A DNA stretch of 64,000 nucleotides, from assembly GCF_018614915.1 (NCBI RefSeq), contig NZ_JAGGNU010000030.1:1-64000 (forward strand), written 5' to 3'. Position numbers and translations under genes: made by a program. This DNA comes from Variovorax paradoxus (GTDB taxonomy: Bacteria; Pseudomonadota; Gammaproteobacteria; Burkholderiales; Burkholderiaceae_C). The notes beneath the pieces were generated by a model, which worked only from the letters and a program-made list of their open reading frames with translations, had not been told where the DNA came from and searched no databases. Shown piece after piece: positions 1-10,817 of the stretch (position 1 is its first letter; every line of letters starts with the position of its first letter).

Positions 1-124
1 AATTTTCCTTTTGCCATTTTCTATCCTTGAAAGAGCAGTGCCCGTGTATGGTTTAACGTCTGCACCATGTTGCTGGTTCTCTCGCCACGGGCAACGAGAG
101 GCACACGGTCGCAGACAGAACTTC

Positions 125-2224
<2,100 letters not shown>

Positions 2225-2248
2225 GAAAATTACTCCGTTAACGGATGA

Positions 2249-2281
2249 AAGCCCGCCCACCGCATTCGGTGGATCGGGCTT
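2249..2281 (-). promoter_or_regulatory. Hairpin in the rpsG-fusA gap
   Basis: A seven-base outer stem (2249-2255 with 2275-2281) encloses a six-base inner stem (2257-2262 with 2267-2272) and a four-base loop. It sits between rpsG and fusA in the str operon transcript and lacks a long U-tract. A role in transcript processing, partial termination or stability is possible; the sequence does not decide which. Confidence 0.35.
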
Positions 2282-2308
2282 CCAGCCTGTCTGACTAGTG
2301 GGCTGTTG

Positions 2309-2782
2309 TTAGAAGCGGAAGTGGCTGAAGGCCTTGTTGGCTTCGGCCATGCGGTGCACTTCATCGCGCTTCTTCATGGCACCGCCACGACCTTCCGTGG
2401 CTTCCATGAGTTCGTTGGCCAGACGCAGGGCCATCGACTTCTCGCCGCGCTTGCGGGCGGCTTCCTTGATCCAACGCATCGACAGCGCCAGGCGACGAAC
2501 CGGACGCACCTCGACGGGCACCTGATAGTTCGCACCACCGACGCGGCGCGACTTCACCTCGACCATCGGCTTCACGTTGTTGATGGCCATGGTGAAGGCC
2601 TCGACCGGGTCCTTGCCCGGGTTCTTCTTCTCGATCTGGTCGAGCGCGCCATAGATGATGCGCTCGGCAACCGCCTTCTTGCCGCCTTCCATGATCACGT
2701 TCATGAATTTGGACAGCTCGACATTGCCGTACTTGGGATCCGGCAGGATTTCACGTTTGGGGACTTCGCGACGACGTGGCAT
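2309..2782 (-). CDS. rpsG: 30S ribosomal protein S7
   Basis: Primary binding protein of the 3' major domain of 16S rRNA; it nucleates assembly of the small-subunit head. The 157-residue length and the start [17 protein letters not shown] are typical of bacterial S7. The segment from about residue 70 carries the conserved V.VRP.RR.ALAMRW pattern (here LALSMRW). It is the second gene of the str operon, between rpsL and fusA. In enterobacteria S7 represses its own operon by binding the rpsL-rpsG junction; whether the 143-base gap here does the same cannot be judged from sequence alone. Confidence 0.98.
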   Translation of the reverse strand: MPRRREVPKREILPDPKYGNVELSKFMNVIMEGGKKAVAERIIYGALDQIEKKNPGKDPVEAFTMAINNVKPMVEVKSRRVGGANYQVPVEVRPVRRLALSMRWIKEAARKRGEKSMALRLANELMEATEGRGGAMKKRDEVHRMAEANKAFSHFRF

Positions 2783-2925
2783 TTTTCTAACCTCTTTGCT
2801 TCAGTTGGCACCGTTTTCGGCGCCGCGAGAGCCAACAAGAACTCTCACTTACTCGACCCGACAGTGGGTCACTTCGCTCGATGCACCCGCCAAGGCACGC
2901 CGAACACCGTTGAATACAGAAAGCC

Positions 2926-3303
2926 TTAAGCCTTCTTGGGGCGCTTCGCGCCGTACTTGGAACGCGACTGCTTGCGATCCTTCACGCCCTGCAGGTCCAG
3001 CGAGCCGCGGACGATGTGGTAGCGCACGCCAGGCAAGTCCTTGACACGACCGCCGCGAACCAGCACGACGCTGTGTTCCTGCAGATTGTGGCCTTCGCCG
3101 CCGATGTAGGAAATGACTTCGAAGCCGTTGGTCAGACGGACCTTGGCGACCTTGCGCAGCGCCGAATTCGGCTTCTTGGGGGTCGTGGTGTAGACCCGGG
3201 TGCAGACGCCGCGACGCTGCGGCGAGTTCTGCATGGCAGGGCTCTTCGACTTGATCTTTTCGACCTCGCGACCCTGACGCACCAGTTGATTGATGGTTGG
3301 CAT
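2926..3303 (-). CDS. rpsL: 30S ribosomal protein S12
   Basis: Decoding-centre protein of the small subunit. The open frame begins 45 codons earlier, but the universal start [12 protein letters not shown] fixes the gene at 125 residues. The [10 protein letters not shown] loop has Lys at the streptomycin-relevant position, and the second loop GGRVKDLPG is also wild type, so the sequence predicts a streptomycin-sensitive ribosome at this protein. It is the first gene of the str operon, behind a roughly 100-base leader and a sigma-70-like promoter. Confidence 0.98.
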   Translation of the reverse strand: MPTINQLVRQGREVEKIKSKSPAMQNSPQRRGVCTRVYTTTPKKPNSALRKVAKVRLTNGFEVISYIGGEGHNLQEHSVVLVRGGRVKDLPGVRYHIVRGSLDLQGVKDRKQSRSKYGAKRPKKA

Positions 3304-3409
3304 GAATGAATAAGTCCCAAAACGCTCCGGCAGAAGTCCTTGTCGTGACACAAGGGGCCAGGAGATGACGAAAACGTGAATCCCTTCGGATTTTTCCGAA
3401 AAGCCCACG

Positions 3410-3438
3410 AGTATAGCAGCGCCCCGAAGGCACCGCAA
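3410..3438 (-). promoter_or_regulatory. Candidate sigma-70 promoter of the str operon
   Basis: On the minus strand a TATACT -10 box (3410-3415) lies 17 bases from a weak TTGCGG -35 (3433-3438), between dacA and rpsL. The predicted leader before rpsL is about 100 bases. It contains a TTCGGA/TCCGAA hairpin with a four-base loop at 3385-3400. Position and spacing support the call; the -35 is poor. Confidence 0.55.
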
Positions 3439-3455
3439 TTTTCAGAAAGCCGGCG

Positions 3456-4625
3456 TCACTTGATCCAGAGCCGTACGGCGTCCCAGGCGCGGCCGAGTAC
3501 GCCAGCCTGCTCGACCGGCTCCAGCGCGACCAGCGGCACCTCGGCAACCGGCTGGTCGGCCAGCGTGATCTTCAGCGAGCCGATCGGCTGGAAGCGGGAG
3601 AACGGCGCCACCAGCGGCTCCGGCCGCGCCACCTGGGTCTTGATCTTGCTCGCGGAGCCGGCCGGAACGGCGACCACGATGGCCTCGGGACGCCCCAGCT
3701 TGACGGTGTTTTCCTTGCCCTTCCAGACCGCCGGCGTCGCCACCGCCTGGTTGGCGTCGAACAGGCGGACGGCGTCGTAGGCGGTGTAGCCCCAGTTCAG
3801 CAGCTTTTGCGACTCATTGGCGCGTGCGTTCTCGCTCGCAGCACCCAAAACGATTGACAGCAGGCGGCGCCCGCTCCCGAGGTTCGGGAAATCGCGCTTG
3901 GAAGTCACGATCATGCAGTAGCCGGCCGCATCGGTGTGCCCGGTCTTCAGGCCATCGACGGTCGGGTCGCGGAACAGCAGCAGATTGCGGTTGGTGTCGT
4001 TGGTCGAGGGCGTGCCGGGATAACGGTACTTCTTGATCGAGTAGTAGTGCACGTACTCCGGGAAATCGCGCATCAGGCGCGTCGCCAGGGTGCCGAGGTC
4101 GCGCGCCGTGGTGGTGTGGCCCGGCGCGGTGAGGCCCTCGGGATTCTTGTAGCTGGTGTTCTTCATGCCGAGCGCCTTGGCCTGCTCGTTCATGAGTTCG
4201 ACGAAATGCTCGACCGTGCCGCCGACGCCCTCGGCCAGCGCGACGGTGGCGTCGTTGCCAGACTGCACGATCAGCCCCTTGATCAGATCCTCGACCGGCA
4301 CCTGCATCTTCGGGTCGATGAACATGCGCGAGCCCGGCATCTTCCAGGCGCGCGGGCTGACCGGCAGGGTCTGCTGCAGGCTGATCTTCTTGGCTTTCAG
4401 GGCATCGAACACCAGGTAGGCCGACATCAGCTTGGTGAGCGAGGCGGGTTCGACCGGGCTGTCGATGTCTTTTTGCGCCAGCAGCTGGTTCGCCGTGACG
4501 TCGAGCAGCAGGTAGCTGCGCGCTGCGACTTCGGGCGGTGCCGGCACCTGCGCGCTGACGACCATGCAGAAAGATGCGGCCGCGGCGACCGCGAACGCGC
4601 GCAGCGCGTCGAGAAAACGATTCAT
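3456..4625 (-). CDS. dacA: D-alanyl-D-alanine carboxypeptidase (PBP5/6 family)
   Basis: Periplasmic penicillin-binding protein that trims the terminal D-Ala from peptidoglycan stem peptides. A signal peptide ends near residue 25 (VVSAQ). The three active-site motifs are present: S62-L-T-K65, S122-G-N124 and K227-T-G229. A C-terminal PBP5-type beta domain follows from about residue 290, and the last residues (AWDAVRLWIK) look like an amphipathic membrane anchor. The 389-residue length fits the family. It lies 22 bases after the hydrolase gene upstream and is probably cotranscribed with it and the ferredoxin gene. dacA versus dacC naming is by family only. Confidence 0.92.
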   Translation of the reverse strand: MNRFLDALRAFAVAAAASFCMVVSAQVPAPPEVAARSYLLLDVTANQLLAQKDIDSPVEPASLTKLMSAYLVFDALKAKKISLQQTLPVSPRAWKMPGSRMFIDPKMQVPVEDLIKGLIVQSGNDATVALAEGVGGTVEHFVELMNEQAKALGMKNTSYKNPEGLTAPGHTTTARDLGTLATRLMRDFPEYVHYYSIKKYRYPGTPSTNDTNRNLLLFRDPTVDGLKTGHTDAAGYCMIVTSKRDFPNLGSGRRLLSIVLGAASENARANESQKLLNWGYTAYDAVRLFDANQAVATPAVWKGKENTVKLGRPEAIVVAVPAGSASKIKTQVARPEPLVAPFSRFQPIGSLKITLADQPVAEVPLVALEPVEQAGVLGRAWDAVRLWIK

Positions 4626-4647
4626 GGGGATGCGAAGAGACGAAAAA

Positions 4648-5280
4648 CTAGCCCGCGCGCAGGTGGCGGACGACCAGACTTTTGAGCAGCGGCAATTGTC
4701 CGTGAAAGAAATGACCGCCTCCCGGAACGACTGTGACAGGAAGTGACTGGGGCCGCGCCCAATCCATCACCGCGGAGAGCGGCACGGTGTCGTCCTGCTC
4801 GCCGTGCACGACCAGCGTGCGCTCGTGCGCCTCGGCCGGAAGCGCGGCAACGGAAAAGCGCGCGGCGGCCGTGCCGATCAACACCACGTGCCGAATGTCG
4901 CGTGCCGCCCAGAGCTTCTCGGCCGCGCAGCTCGCCACGAAGGCGCCGAACGAGAAGCCGGCTATGGCCAGCGGCCCCTCGGGCGCCAGCTGCTCGACGA
5001 CGGCCAGCATGTCGTCGCGCTCGCCGCGCCCTTCGTCATGCGCGCCTTCGCTCGCGCCGACGCCGCGGAAGTTGAAGCGCACGGCGGTCCAGCCGCAGGC
5101 CACGAAAGCGCGCGTCAAAGTCTGCACCACCTTGTTGTCCATGCTGCCGCCGAAGAGCGGATGGGGGTGGGCGATCACCGCCACGCCGAGCGCCGGCGAG
5201 CCTGCGGCCGCCGGGTCGCGCAGCACTTCGATGGCGCCCGCTGCACCTTTCAGCTGGATTTTTTCCGTCCGGGAATTCAT
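4648..5280 (-). CDS. Alpha/beta hydrolase of the small COG2945 type
   Basis: A 210-residue alpha/beta hydrolase. The nucleophile elbow G-F-S-F-G lies near residue 106. An acid in the HGEQDDTVP segment and a late GGGHFFHG supply the other triad members. The early HPHPLFGGSMDNKV pattern and RFNFRGVGAS oxyanion region are hallmarks of the group whose members are often annotated as dienelactone hydrolase or CocE-like; the substrate is unknown. Its start codon shares one base with the stop of the ferredoxin gene (TGATG), so the two are translationally linked. No signal peptide, so cytoplasmic. Confidence 0.85.
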   Translation of the reverse strand: MNSRTEKIQLKGAAGAIEVLRDPAAAGSPALGVAVIAHPHPLFGGSMDNKVVQTLTRAFVACGWTAVRFNFRGVGASEGAHDEGRGERDDMLAVVEQLAPEGPLAIAGFSFGAFVASCAAEKLWAARDIRHVVLIGTAAARFSVAALPAEAHERTLVVHGEQDDTVPLSAVMDWARPQSLPVTVVPGGGHFFHGQLPLLKSLVVRHLRAG

Positions 5281-5633
5281 CAGCGCCCCACGCCGGGCGG
5301 GAGCAGCAGCCGCTCGACCACCTTGCCGTTCTTCAAATGCGACTCGACGATCTCGTCGATGTCTTCCTCGTCGACAAAGGTGTACCAGACGGCTTCCGGA
5401 TAGACCACCGCCACCGGCCCGCCGGCGCAGCGGTCGAGACAGCCGGCCTTGTTGACGCGCACCTTGCCGGGCCCTGCCAGTCCGGCCTCCCTGACGCGCG
5501 CCTTGCAGCGATCGAAGCCTTGCTGGGCATTGTGCTTCGAGCAGGAGTCTTCCTCGTTCCTGCGTTCGTTCAGACAGAAGAAGATGTGGCGACCGTAGTA
5601 GCCGCGCGGCGGCGAGGTGCTGGAACTGGACAT
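5280..5633 (-). CDS. Thioredoxin-fold [2Fe-2S] ferredoxin
   Basis: A 117-residue protein of the COG3411 type. Four cysteines in the expected arrangement, C20, C31, C65 and C69 (the last pair as CLDRC), are likely [2Fe-2S] ligands. The YYGRHIFFCLN start and KAGCLDRCAGGPV core are characteristic. It probably transfers electrons in the cytoplasm; the partner is not evident from the neighbours. It shares a TGATG junction with the downstream hydrolase. A VanZ-family gene lies 55 bases upstream on the same strand. Confidence 0.88.
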   Translation of the reverse strand: MSSSSTSPPRGYYGRHIFFCLNERRNEEDSCSKHNAQQGFDRCKARVREAGLAGPGKVRVNKAGCLDRCAGGPVAVVYPEAVWYTFVDEEDIDEIVESHLKNGKVVERLLLPPGVGR

Positions 5634-5688
5634 CGGATCATTCTATTGAGCGGGCGATGCGAACGCGCCGCACCCGGGAATGGATGGA

Positions 5689-6801
5689 CTACGCCTGCCT
5701 CGCCCGGCGCGACAGGATGGCCAGCACATAGGTCAGCGTGCCGAAGGGCCAGAGCCAGCCGAGCCATTGCGCGAGTCCGTGAAAGCGGATGAAGCGCCCT
5801 TGCTCCCAGGTCGCCAGCGTCTGGGCGAAATAGGCACTCTCGGGCGCCTGGTTCAAGAGGCTCAGATGGAGCACGAGCGCAATCAGCAGCAAGGCAGCAC
5901 AGAGCCTCCGCGGCACCGGCAGCAGCAGAACGCCCAGTGCCAGCGACGCCACGATGCCGACCTGCACCGGCAGGCTCAGCCAAGCCCAGGCGTGCTCGGG
6001 GCCGTAGCTCAGCGCCGCCGACAAGGCCGTGGCCGCGACCCCGGCCAGGAGCACGATCGGCAACAGGATGGCCCGGCGCACGATCGAGCGCGTGACCAGA
6101 AAAGCCAGCAGGCACGGCACCAGCGCCCCCAGCATGACGCACAGCAGTTCGACGCCGGGCACCAAGGGCTCGAGTTCGAACTGGCGCACCGGCATCCAGT
6201 CGAGAAATGGCGTGTCGATGAGCCACTCCGCGATCGCGGCTTCGAGGCGCTCGAAGACCTGGCCCAGGCCGAAGGTGACGGCAGCCGGAAACAGCAGCGC
6301 CAGCGGCCACAGCGCCAACAGCACCAGCGCGCCGCGCGAGTCTTCGACGAACCAGTTGGAACGGGTCCTGTGCCAGTGCGCCACGGCACCGAGGCGCTCC
6401 AGCGCCGCCGCGAGCACGGCGCCGGCCAGAGCGCCCGCGCTGTTCAGTCCGAGGTCGACATTGGAGGGAATGCGCGAGGGCAGGTAGCTCTGCAAGGTCT
6501 CCATGGAGAAGGCGATCGCCGCGCCAGCCACCGTGGCGCGCAGCACCGCGCCCACCACGCCGGCCTCGGGCCGCGTTCTGAGCACCTCGATCGCCGCGAG
6601 AAAACCGAAGGGCAGGTAGCCTGCGACGTTGACCCCGAAGTCGAAACCGGTCCAGTACTTGGGCCACGGCGCCGCCAGGTAGGCCCAGGGTGCGATGCCC
6701 TGGTCGCGCCAGTCGGCGAACGGGTAGAGGCTCGCGTAGACGATCAGCGCCGCGTAGGCGAGCGCGAGGGGCAGAGCGGCGGATTTGTGCTGCGTGGCCA
6801 C
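5689..6801 (-). CDS. VanZ-family integral membrane protein
   Basis: A 370-residue polytopic membrane protein with about nine hydrophobic segments. The N-terminal half carries the VanZ pattern: DFGVNVAGYLPFGF, then SMETLQSYLPSR and DLGLNSAGALAG. Bacterial VanZ-like proteins of this size are common in betaproteobacteria and have no assigned biochemical role; only enterococcal VanZ is linked to teicoplanin tolerance, and there is no van cluster here. It begins 5 bases after the HemJ-like gene, so the two are probably cotranscribed. A larger antisense-rich frame (5570-6943) over the same DNA is out of phase and was not used. Confidence 0.82.
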   Translation of the reverse strand: MATQHKSAALPLALAYAALIVYASLYPFADWRDQGIAPWAYLAAPWPKYWTGFDFGVNVAGYLPFGFLAAIEVLRTRPEAGVVGAVLRATVAGAAIAFSMETLQSYLPSRIPSNVDLGLNSAGALAGAVLAAALERLGAVAHWHRTRSNWFVEDSRGALVLLALWPLALLFPAAVTFGLGQVFERLEAAIAEWLIDTPFLDWMPVRQFELEPLVPGVELLCVMLGALVPCLLAFLVTRSIVRRAILLPIVLLAGVAATALSAALSYGPEHAWAWLSLPVQVGIVASLALGVLLLPVPRRLCAALLLIALVLHLSLLNQAPESAYFAQTLATWEQGRFIRFHGLAQWLGWLWPFGTLTYVLAILSRRARQA

Positions 6802-6806
6802 CGCGC

Positions 6807-7235
6807 TCAGAAGGGCTTGACCACGACCAGCACCACGATCCCGAGCAGCAGAAGCACCGGCAGCTCGTTGAACCAGCGGTACCAGCGCTCGCCGCGCCGA
6901 TCCGCGCCCGACACGAACTTGCGCAGCAGCACGCCGCAGGCATGGTGGTAGCCGATCACGAGGAGCACCAGCGCCAGCTTGGCATGCATCCAGCCGTTGC
7001 CCGGGCCGCGCCCGATGCCGTAGCCGAGCCAGAGCCAGAGGCCGAAGCCGAGCGCCGGCACGGCCAGGAAAGTGGTGAAGCGAAACAGCTTGCGCGCCAT
7101 GAGAACGAGCCGCGCGCGCTCAGCCACGGATTCGGGCGCCACCAGCGCGAGATTCACGAAGATGCGCGGCAGATAGAACAGTCCGGCGAACCAACTCGCG
7201 ATGAACACGATGTGCAGTGATTTGACCCAGAGCAT
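6807..7235 (-). CDS. hemJ: HemJ/CopD-family membrane protein, likely protoporphyrinogen oxidase
   Basis: A 142-residue protein with four hydrophobic helices. It starts MLWVKSLHIVFIASWFAGLF, close to the HemJ signature with its early conserved His; a conserved Lys follows in WMHAKLALVLL. HemJ proteins oxidise protoporphyrinogen IX to protoporphyrin IX in the inner membrane. The gene sits next to hemB, which makes porphobilinogen earlier in the same pathway, although the two are divergent and separated by about 330 bases. An alternative reading is a general CopD-domain protein; the length and N-terminus favour HemJ. Confidence 0.75.
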   Translation of the reverse strand: MLWVKSLHIVFIASWFAGLFYLPRIFVNLALVAPESVAERARLVLMARKLFRFTTFLAVPALGFGLWLWLGYGIGRGPGNGWMHAKLALVLLVIGYHHACGVLLRKFVSGADRRGERWYRWFNELPVLLLLGIVVLVVVKPF

Positions 7236-7287
7236 GGCGGCAGTTTAGTGGTGCGCCCTGGTTGCCCCGGGGCGGGTTCAATGGGGC

Positions 7288-7318
7288 AAAAAAAAGCCCG
7301 GCGTCAAAACGCCGGGCT
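7288..7318 (-). terminator. Rho-independent terminator of the candidate sRNA
   Basis: A nine-pair GC-rich stem with a six-base loop is followed on the minus strand by eight consecutive Ts (7288-7295). The orientation excludes it as a terminator of hemB. It lies upstream of hemJ, so it must serve something transcribed from 7320-7430. Confidence 0.85.
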
Positions 7319-7391
7319 GGGAAGCCCTTTTGCTGTCACACATCAAGGCACCCGCTCAGGGAGGAAAAGCGGGGAGCGGCAAGCCGCCCAC
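7288..7391 (-). ncRNA. Candidate small RNA between hemJ and hemB
   Basis: The minus strand has a 17-base-spaced promoter and, about 100 bases on, a perfect nine-base hairpin (7295-7303 with 7310-7318) followed by eight Us. No protein gene lies upstream on that strand to need this terminator, and hemJ starts beyond it at 7235. The predicted RNA of about 100 nt opens with a 12-pair stem holding a CUUG loop (7369-7394). An alternative hairpin CCCGCU/AGCGGG (7351-7356 with 7367-7372) exposes a UCCUCCC loop that resembles anti-Shine-Dalgarno. I do not recognise it as a known family. It fills most of the 330-base gap between hemJ and hemB. Confidence 0.55.
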
Positions 7392-7396
7392 CGCAG

Positions 7397-8570
<1,174 letters not shown>

Positions 8571-8587
8571 CGGACGGATCGGGCCCG

Positions 8588-9724
8588 ATGCGGATCTTCG
8601 AAATCAGCGGCTCGCGGATCACCGAGCACGACGCGCTTGCGCCCTTGGCATTGCCCGGCGCCTGCGCCAGCGGCTATTTGTGGATTTCCCTCACGCGGGA
8701 CGAATTCCGCACCGCGCTCGCCGAGGTGCAGGGCATCCTGCAGTCGCTCTGCAGCACCCAGCTGGTCGACCTGCACGTGGCCGACCTAGTCAATGACCAG
8801 TTGCCTTCGCACTACGACTACACCTCGCAGTACGACGTGCTGGTCTTCCGCCGGCTCGCGGCCGCCAACGGCGCGGCGCCGAAAAGCGCCGAGTCCGCGC
8901 CGACGCGCGGCGGCCCGCCGGTGCTGCGGCGCGTCGACACGCGGCCAGTTGGCTTTGCGGTCTTCGACCGCGTCCTGCTGTCCGTGCATCCGGAAGATGG
9001 CGCGGTGCGCGACGCCTTTGCCGCCCGCCTGCTGGCCGCCGCGGCGCCCGACGCGCGCGGCACCGCCGTCGCGCCCGCCCTCGACGTGCGCGCCGTTTCG
9101 ACGCGCGTGCCGCCGAGCCCTGCCGACCTGATGCTGCGCGTGGTGAACCTGATCGTCGATGCCTATCTCGATCTGCGGCGCGACCTGACACGGCAGCTCG
9201 ACCACTGGCAGGCCGAGCTGATCGATCCGCGCAGCCGCTTCACGAATTGGGGCGCGTTGATGGATGCGCGCCAGTCGCTGCACCACCTGGATGAAATCTG
9301 CGAAGACCAGCGTGCGGCGGTCCAGGACTGGATCGATGCGCTCGAAACCCTGCCGCCGCCCGAAGGCGCGGCCGCGCTGCGCGAACGCGAACTGATCATG
9401 GTGCGCAGCCGCGACGTGCTGGAGCACATCCAGCGCGTGGTGCATCACGTGCGGCGGCTCGAGCAGAACGCCGAAACCGCCGTGCAGATGCATTTCAGCG
9501 TGCAGAGCCACCGCGCCAACGACATCATGCGAGTGCTCACGGCGCTGACCGCGATCTTCCTGCCGCTCAACCTGATCGCCGGCATCTTCGGCATGAACTT
9601 CGAGTTCATTCCGCTGGTGCACAAGGCCGACGGTTTCTGGATCGCAATGGCCTCGATGGCCGTCATCGCGCTGCTGCTGGTCGTCGTGTTCTGGCGCAAG
9701 CGCTACCTGGCGCGAAGCAGATAA
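8588..9724 (+). CDS. corA: CorA-family magnesium/cobalt transporter
   Basis: A 378-residue divalent-cation channel protein. A long acidic/charged cytoplasmic domain (1-310) with a helical stalk precedes two C-terminal membrane helices. The signature GMN follows the first helix (LIAGIFGMNFEF), and the basic tail WRKRYLARSR follows the second. The start ATG at 8588 was chosen because it is the first in-frame start past hemB; the frame itself extends far upstream within hemB. The insert near residues 95-110 (APKSAESAPTRGG) is low-complexity. Probably cotranscribed with hemB. Confidence 0.88.
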   Translation: MRIFEISGSRITEHDALAPLALPGACASGYLWISLTRDEFRTALAEVQGILQSLCSTQLVDLHVADLVNDQLPSHYDYTSQYDVLVFRRLAAANGAAPKSAESAPTRGGPPVLRRVDTRPVGFAVFDRVLLSVHPEDGAVRDAFAARLLAAAAPDARGTAVAPALDVRAVSTRVPPSPADLMLRVVNLIVDAYLDLRRDLTRQLDHWQAELIDPRSRFTNWGALMDARQSLHHLDEICEDQRAAVQDWIDALETLPPPEGAAALRERELIMVRSRDVLEHIQRVVHHVRRLEQNAETAVQMHFSVQSHRANDIMRVLTALTAIFLPLNLIAGIFGMNFEFIPLVHKADGFWIAMASMAVIALLLVVVFWRKRYLARSR

Positions 9725-9726
9725 AC

Positions 9727-9759
9727 AAAAAACCGGGCAGCGCACTAGCGCTGCCCGGT
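9727..9759 (-). terminator. Hairpin terminator between corA and the secreted-protein gene
   Basis: A 12-pair inverted repeat (9732-9743 with 9748-9759, four-base loop) is followed on the minus strand by a T-rich tract. It is 22 bases past the stop of the minus-strand gene ending at 9781. It could also slow transcription leaving corA on the plus strand, where no T tract is present. Confidence 0.8.
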
Positions 9760-9780
9760 CCTTCGGTGGGGTCGGCGAAT

Positions 9781-10149
9781 TTACTTGGCCGCGGGGCTGC
9801 CTTGCTGCTGCGCTTGCTGGAGCGTGGCGGCGCGGTTGGGCATGGTCGAGATCACGCGGCTGTTGACGCGCGAGCCGCTGGTCACGTTCTGGTCCGGCGC
9901 GTTCGCGGTAGCGACGGCCTGTGCACGCACGGCAGCCGAGTCGGCCACCGAGGTGAAGGGATCGGCGCCACGCGAGCCGCGCGTCACGTTCTGGTTGGGA
10001 GCCGAAGCCGCGCGCACGGCTTCCGCTTCGATGGTGGCGCGGCTCACGGCCGACACCGGCTGCTGAACGCCGTCGTAGCTCTCGGCTTGCGCGCCGGCGG
10101 CGGCCAGCAAGGAGAACGCGGCGGCGGCGATGATGTGAGAGGTCTTCAT
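9781..10149 (-). CDS. Small secreted protein of unknown function (paralogue 1)
   Basis: A 122-residue protein with a clear Sec signal peptide (MKTSHIIAAAAFSLLAAAGAQA, cleavage near residue 22). The mature part begins ESYDGVQQPVSAVSRA and is Ala-, Asn- and Ser-rich. It has two copies of a motif like R.QAVA.A.APDQNVT.GSR. No catalytic motif or membrane helix is visible. It is a paralogue of the next gene upstream on the same strand: both have the KTS.IIAAAA leader and AE.YDGV mature start. Function unknown; periplasmic or extracellular by its leader. Confidence 0.75.
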   Translation of the reverse strand: MKTSHIIAAAAFSLLAAAGAQAESYDGVQQPVSAVSRATIEAEAVRAASAPNQNVTRGSRGADPFTSVADSAAVRAQAVATANAPDQNVTSGSRVNSRVISTMPNRAATLQQAQQQGSPAAK

Positions 10150-10261
10150 GTCAGGTCCTTTGAATTCGTCGGAGTGGTTGCTAACCAGGCTCGCGGGATG
10201 GCTGGCCTGTGCGCCGAAGTTTCAGTTGGAACCCCCTCGGGAATTCACCTAGAAAAGAGAC

Positions 10262-10286
10262 ACCGCGTTTCCGGGATCGAAACAAT
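10262..10286 (-). promoter_or_regulatory. Conserved upstream element, copy 1
   Basis: The 25-base element ACCGCGTT-N9-GAAACAAT (plus-strand reading) lies 113 bases before the secreted paralogue starting at 10149. The same two eight-base arms with the same nine-base spacing recur at 10784-10808 before the second paralogue. Candidate promoter or operator. Confidence 0.4.
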
Positions 10287-10291
10287 TGAAT

Positions 10292-10321
10292 ACCGGGCTC
10301 ATGCTTTGCGCATGGCCCGGT
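10292..10321 (-). terminator. Hairpin after the second secreted-protein gene
   Basis: A 12-pair stem with one bulged base (10292-10304 with 10310-10321) sits 25 bases past the stop at 10346. The T tract on the minus strand is poor (ATTCAATTGTTTC), so termination would be weak. Confidence 0.45.
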
Positions 10322-10345
10322 CTGGCGCGCTCGCCAACCTGCGAA

Positions 10346-10699
10346 TTACAGGCCCGCTTGGCGCGTCGTCACGAAGCGCGGGTTCGAGAACTGCGACGGA
10401 ATCACGCTGCCGGCGAAGGATTCGCGGCGGACGTTCTGGTTTGGCCTGTGAGCGTGGGCCACGGCTTCGGCACGGACGTCGGCGCGGTCACGCGCACTCG
10501 CCAGAACGGTCGCAGGACCTGCGGCAAAGCCTTCGGCATACGGATTCGCGGTGCGGGCAGCAACAACGGCTTGCGCATTCACTTCGGCGCGGCTCGCCGC
10601 CGACACCAGCGAGTGCACGCCGTCATAGGTTTCGGCCTGGGCGCCGGCAGCGGCGAGAATCGAGAGCGCGGCGGCGGCGATGATCTTCGAGGTCTTCAT
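10346..10699 (-). CDS. Small secreted protein of unknown function (paralogue 2)
   Basis: A 117-residue protein. The ATG at 10699 is preferred over one five codons upstream because AAGGAG lies six bases before it. A Sec signal peptide (MKTSKIIAAAALSILAAAGAQA) is followed by AETYDGVHSLVSAASRA, matching paralogue 1, and then Ala/Arg/Asn-rich sequence with RPNQNVRRESF near the C-terminus. No known domain is recognisable. The two genes are tandem on the minus strand with separate upstream regions, so each is probably transcribed alone. A LysR gene is divergent from this one, 118 bases away. Confidence 0.75.
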   Translation of the reverse strand: MKTSKIIAAAALSILAAAGAQAETYDGVHSLVSAASRAEVNAQAVVAARTANPYAEGFAAGPATVLASARDRADVRAEAVAHAHRPNQNVRRESFAGSVIPSQFSNPRFVTTRQAGL

Positions 10700-10783
10700 T
10701 TCAATCTCCTTCATGATTTATGGATGAGGCACGGAACGAAGTTTGCGCCTGAACCTAGGTAAAAACCCTACATCATCTGAACC

Positions 10784-10808
10784 ACCGCGTTCATGAAATT
10801 GAAACAAT
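10784..10808 (-). promoter_or_regulatory. Conserved upstream element, copy 2
   Basis: Second copy of ACCGCGTT-N9-GAAACAAT, identical at 19 of 25 positions to the copy at 10262-10286. It lies 85 bases before the secreted-protein gene and 9 bases before the divergent LysR start at 10818, so a regulator bound here could affect both genes. Confidence 0.4.
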
Positions 10809-10817
10809 GGAAGCTCG

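Noticed and set aside
5570-6943. 457-codon frame over the VanZ region
   Set aside because: Arg/Ala/Gly-rich shadow in another phase; the 5689-6801 frame has clear membrane helices and VanZ motifs.
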